Below, piece after piece: positions 8,927-11,673 of a stretch of DNA of 11,673 nucleotides (position 1 is the stretch's first letter; each line of letters starts with the position of its first letter). This DNA is from Saprospirales bacterium. GTDB taxonomy: Bacteria > Bacteroidota > Bacteroidia > Chitinophagales > JADIYW01. Below the pieces are notes generated by a model. That model saw only the letters and a list, made by a program, of their open reading frames with translations. It had not been told where the DNA came from and did not search any database. Position numbers and translations under genes: made by a program. Location: assembly GCA_016711605.1 (NCBI GenBank), contig JADJSS010000033.1:1-11673 (forward strand), read 5' to 3'.

Positions 8927-10166
8927 TGTAGCAATTGTTGGAATATAAAGTAACCATGCAAAATAAATAAATGTGTTTAATTGCCCAATAAAAACGATTG
9001 CTGGTGTTACTGGTTGACTACCTATTCACGCTAGGAGCATTACGTTTGTAAAAAAATTCAAAATGCTGTCGAATATAGCATTTCGTGTTTTAATAGCGGA
9101 GCGCTTAAATTATATTGTCCACGTGTTGTAACTCGTTTGAATTTCGGCCACATTTTTGTAAAAGGTAATAGTAGTAAAATACCTATTGATGCTGCCATTA
9201 ATACAACACCACCTAATTTATCTGGAATTGATCGTAAAATTGCATAAAAAGGTAAAAAATATCATTCAGGTACTATATGTGTTGGTGTTACCATCGGATT
9301 TCCTTCGATGTAGTTATCAGGGTGGCCAAGGGAATCTGGTAAAAAAAATACAAAATATAGATATAAAAATAGAAAATAAAAAAACCAACAAGATCTTTTC
9401 AATAAAAATATGGAAAAAATGGGATTTTATCCGTATTTTTATCATAAATGAGTAATGGGTTTGTCGACCCCACTCTGTGTAGTAAAATTAAATGAAGACC
9501 AGCCGCGCCGAGTAGAACAAATGGTAATAAAAAATGAAGAACAAAAAATCTATTTAAAGTCGGATTATCAACAGAGAAACCACCTCAAAGCCAAAACGCT
9601 ATTTTTTGCCCAATTATAGGTAGTGCACTAAAAAGATTTGTAATTACTGTCGCCCCTCAAAAACTCATTTGTCCTCACGGTAACACATACCCCATAAACG
9701 CGATGGCCATCATAAGCGCAAATATGATTATTCCACTTACTCAGACTAATGAGTTACGAAAATACGATATATAATAAAAACCACGTCCTATGTGGAGGTA
9801 CACGACTACAAAAAAAAAAGAAGCACCGTTCGCATGAAGGTATCGTAAAGCCCAACCTGTATTCACATCACGCATTATATGCTCTAGACCATCAAAAGCT
9901 AAAGCAATATTAGGGGCATAGTGCATTGATAAAAAAATCCCAGTAATTATTTGCAAAGCAAGAAACAGTCCTGCAACCGATCCAAAACCTCAGGCATATG
10001 TTAGTGTTGTTGGGGTTGGATAATCAACTAAATGGTTATTTAGTAATGAAAACAGTGTATGACGATTTTTTGAAAAAAAACGCCAGTCTCTGTGCGGTTT
10101 AAAAACTACGAATAATTTTAAGTTTTCGGAAGTAGAAAATTTTTTTTCTGGTACGGTAAAATGCAT
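8896..10166 (-). CDS. cob: apocytochrome b, with frame breaks and no in-frame stop
   Basis: Cob is the central haem- and quinone-binding subunit of complex III. The ATG at 10166 gives about 35 residues more than usual before LLNNHLVDYPTP. Haem ligands are present as paired His in RYLHANGA/YLHIGRGFY and in VLHFLLPF/GLHLILL. Also seen are VLPWGQMSFWGATVITN, LGHPDNYIEGNPMVTP, PEWYFLPFYAILRSIP and LAWIGSQPV. Trp in PEWY is TGA. The frame changes twice, at about 9341-9348 and 9088-9091, each time as if one base were missing. After the last helix (ends near TIATLRLE) the frame continues into nad2 with no stop; a one-base skip reaches K-K-Q-L-S-L then TAG TAA at 8893-8898. The right end is chosen on that basis and is tentative. 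Confidence 0.93.
9088..9091 (-). other. cob frame break 2 at an A4 run
   Basis: Coding strand CTA TTA AAA CAC leaves the cob frame; re-reading the last A gives CTA TTA AAA ACA CGA AAT GCT, joining LSAPLLK to TRNAIFDSILNFF and the conserved WIGSQPV. Stops at 9110-9112 (new frame) and near 9045 (old frame) bound the break. A P-site tRNA-Lys can slip from AAA to AAA here. Confidence 0.7.
9341..9348 (-). other. cob frame break 1 at a T8 run
   Basis: Before the run the frame encodes KDLVGFFIF; after it the conserved LPDSLGHPDNYIEGN is in the frame one base back. The segment between KDL and LGHP is 59 bases where 20 codons are expected, so one base is missing. The T8 run, TAT TTT TTT TTA CCA after re-reading one T, is the natural site, though several nearby T runs would also do. 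Confidence 0.75.
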
Positions 10167-10246
10167 TTTTTTGTTTTAATTTGGTTTTTCATATTTTGAA
10201 CGCGCAGTTGCAATAATGAGTAATTACTTATAAAATCTTTTTGATT
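10167..10246. other. cob-orf273 intergenic spacer
   Basis: This is the longest gap between protein genes in the right half of the window. It is AT-rich, shows no tRNA fold or ribosome-binding motif, and is taken as the cob leader or a processing region. Confidence 0.5.
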
Positions 10247-11068
10247 TTATTCGTGAATATTTGCTATTTTCATTAGCTCCTCGATGTTTATGCCATAGTA
10301 TTTTTCACAATTGATTTTTAGGAATGTAATCATTTGGGTGTATTCGTTGCGTAGCTCTATTGGCATTTGATTGTTATCCTCTTTTACTAATCTTATATAT
10401 GAGAGTACGGAGAATGCATCGGTTCACGTGGTTTCTATCATTCCTTTTTGGAATTCGCTTAGATGTGTGCATTCTAAGATGCGATGTAAGTTTGCTTTAT
10501 CTACTTTTGGTAATGCTTTATAGGCAATGCTGGCTTTGTGCGCACGTTCAGGCGAGCAAAGCATGCTTCAATGAACTTCCCTTACTTTTGGAGATAGTGG
10601 GTGAATATCTCAAATAAGTTTTGGGTCTCGTGGCCTCCCTCTTAATTTTTCTTTTTGTAATGTACGGATGCAAGTTTCGACAGATTCATCGGATAAGGTA
10701 TCTGCACCGGTTTTTTCTAATTCTTCTCTTATTATTCGGATTACCTTTTCCATATCTAGTAAATCTTCTTTTTCGATTTTTTGATTTGGTACTGCGGGTT
10801 CTGTAGTGTTTTGATTTAGTAATCTTTCTTCTTCCGCTTTTTTATCTGCTCAATACTTTTTGGACCACGCTCGTTGAACTTCTCATTCTTTTTCGAATAC
10901 TACTTGTTTTTCTGGGTTCGATAGTATGTCGATTATTTCTGCTAACTTAGCCCTTCCTTCTGCTCTTTGAGCCGCCCCTGCTGGGTCTAATTGATCTAGT
11001 AAGTCGTTAGTAATTTTTTTTCCTTCTTCGCTATTTGGATCAACTATAGTTGTTGCTTTTATGTTCAT
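10247..11068 (-). CDS. unidentified hydrophilic protein, orf273
   Basis: This ORF is not recognised. It encodes 273 residues from the ATG at 11068 (MNIKATTIVDPNSEEGKK) to the TAA at 10247, open only if TGA is Trp (for example in KEWEVQRAW and KKYWADKKAEEE). It is soluble in character, with no membrane helix, unlike its neighbours. Residues about 40-160 are rich in Glu, Lys, Leu and Ile with a helical, possibly coiled-coil pattern (AEEERLL, EKVIRIIREELEK). A basic KLRGRPRDPK patch follows, and the C-terminal third is mixed with two Cys (ILECTH, INCEKYYG). It begins 5 bases after the cox3 stop and precedes cob by 80 bases, so it is likely co-transcribed. It contains no frame break over 822 bases. 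A fast-evolving ribosomal or respiratory subunit is possible, but nothing seen establishes it. Confidence 0.8.
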
Positions 11069-11073
11069 TTGTA

Positions 11074-11673
11074 TTAAGTTTCTGGATTTGATCTCGTTGC
11101 AGGTGATTTACCTTCTCCACATGATCATAATTTCCCATTTTCGTCGTATCATAAATATGGTTTTTTTAATGGAGCTGATCATCAGTAAACAATGCTATAA
11201 ACAAAAAGTCATACGCCGTCAACAAAATGTCAATATCACGAAGCACATTCAAAACCGACATGTACATTTTCTGTAAAGTGTCCTTTTAAATGACGGTATA
11301 AACAAATCATTAAACCTATTGTTCCTAAAATTACATGAAACCCGTGAAATCCTGTTAACATGTAAAAGCATGAGCCAAATACACTGTCATTTATTGAAAA
11401 TGGTAATAAAACAATGTATTCATATGCTTGAATAATAGTAAATATTAAACCAAGTCCTATAGTTGCGGATAATCAAAAGCGATAGCGTAGTATGCTGCCG
11501 ATCTTGATGGTGTGTGTAGTGTTTCCGTTGTTTTATTTAATTTAATTCCCATGTTATATAAATGGGTTCGTAGAGACGCATTGTATGGCCATACAGCAGG
11601 CGTTGATGCAAACTTAAATCACATACCTGCGATGTGTAATGTTAATCCAGACGATAACAAGATAAATGTAGCT
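11074..11673 (-). CDS. cox3: cytochrome c oxidase subunit III, 5' end outside window, one frame break
   Basis: Cox3 is the seven-helix core subunit III of complex IV. Only the C-terminal part is present. In the downstream frame are GLIFTIIQAYEY, FYMLTGFHGFHVILGTIGL, GFECASWYWHFVDGVWLF and YSIVYWWS, all diagnostic; most of the Trp codons are TGA. The protein then continues about 30 residues beyond the normal YWW end, with a Gly/Ser/Pro/charged tail to the TAA at 11074. Upstream, in another frame, LLSSGLTLH matches the preceding helix, but about 64 residues separate it from LGLIF where about 27 are usual, so a hydrophilic insertion is present. The two frames join somewhere in 11459-11535, again one base short. 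orf273 starts 5 bases after the stop. Confidence 0.95.
11459..11535 (-). other. cox3 frame break (window)
   Basis: The upstream frame ends at a TAG (11457-11459) and the downstream frame has a TAA at 11533-11535, so the switch lies between. One missing base is required. A T4 run at 11475-11478 (GCT TTT GAT to TTT TGA TTA) allows a -1 slip giving A-F-W-L-S-A-T-I-G. An added base near CAC ACA CCA is an alternative, giving K-I-G-S-I-L-R-Y-R-F-W. Confidence 0.65.

Noticed and set aside
10360..10806. Two plus-strand open frames with hydrophobic translations
   Set aside because: They are antisense shadows of the hydrophilic orf273, whose Lys/Glu codons read as Phe/Leu on the other strand.
1..11673. 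CRISPR array, insertion sequences or long direct repeats
   Set aside because: None was seen; repeats are limited to short homopolymer tracts.

Overview
The window is a stretch of AT-rich mitochondrial genome from a microbial eukaryote. Every gene recognised lies on the minus strand: cox3, an unknown ORF, cob, nad2, nad3, the large-subunit rRNA (rnl), tRNA-His, atp9, nad4 and nad5, in transcription order from right to left. TGA must be read as tryptophan (code-4 type): it falls at invariant Trp positions such as the PEWY motif of cob, the WLPDAMEG motif of nad5 and the last residues of nad3. The lineage cannot be fixed from the window. No ribosomal protein gene is present here, and code 4 is shared by many protist groups.

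Layout by plus coordinates: 1-1238 nad5 (3' end beyond the window); 1244-3575 nad4 with a long, unusual N-terminal half; 3618-3848 atp9; 3859-3933 trnH(GUG); 3934-4264 an AT-rich spacer with a homopolymer block and a weak 5S-rRNA-like segment; about 4265-6935 rnl; 6939-7316 nad3; 7319-8890 nad2; 8896-10166 cob; 10247-11068 an unrecognised hydrophilic 273-residue ORF; 11074-11673 cox3 (5' end beyond the window). Most genes are separated by 2-6 bases, which fits long polycistronic transcripts. The products are membrane subunits of complex I (nad2, 3, 4, 5), cytochrome b of complex III, subunit III of complex IV and the c-ring of ATP synthase.

The most striking signal is a set of reading-frame breaks in nad5, nad4, cob and cox3. 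In nearly all of them the gene is exactly one base short of the conserved protein, so the frame always moves in the same direction (coordinate class 2 to 0 to 1 mod 3). By contrast nad3, nad2, atp9 and the unknown ORF are intact over long distances, including runs of 13 T in nad3 and 10 T in nad2 that are perfectly in frame. That makes simple homopolymer sequencing error a less comfortable explanation, though not an excluded one. The alternatives are -1 ribosomal frameshifting (several breaks sit on T or A runs, one directly before a stop codon) or single-nucleotide insertional RNA editing (one nad5 site is not slippery and needs an inserted base to restore a conserved Arg). Also notable: the cob frame has no stop before running into nad2, nad4 carries about 230 extra N-terminal residues, and cox3 has an internal insertion and a C-terminal tail.
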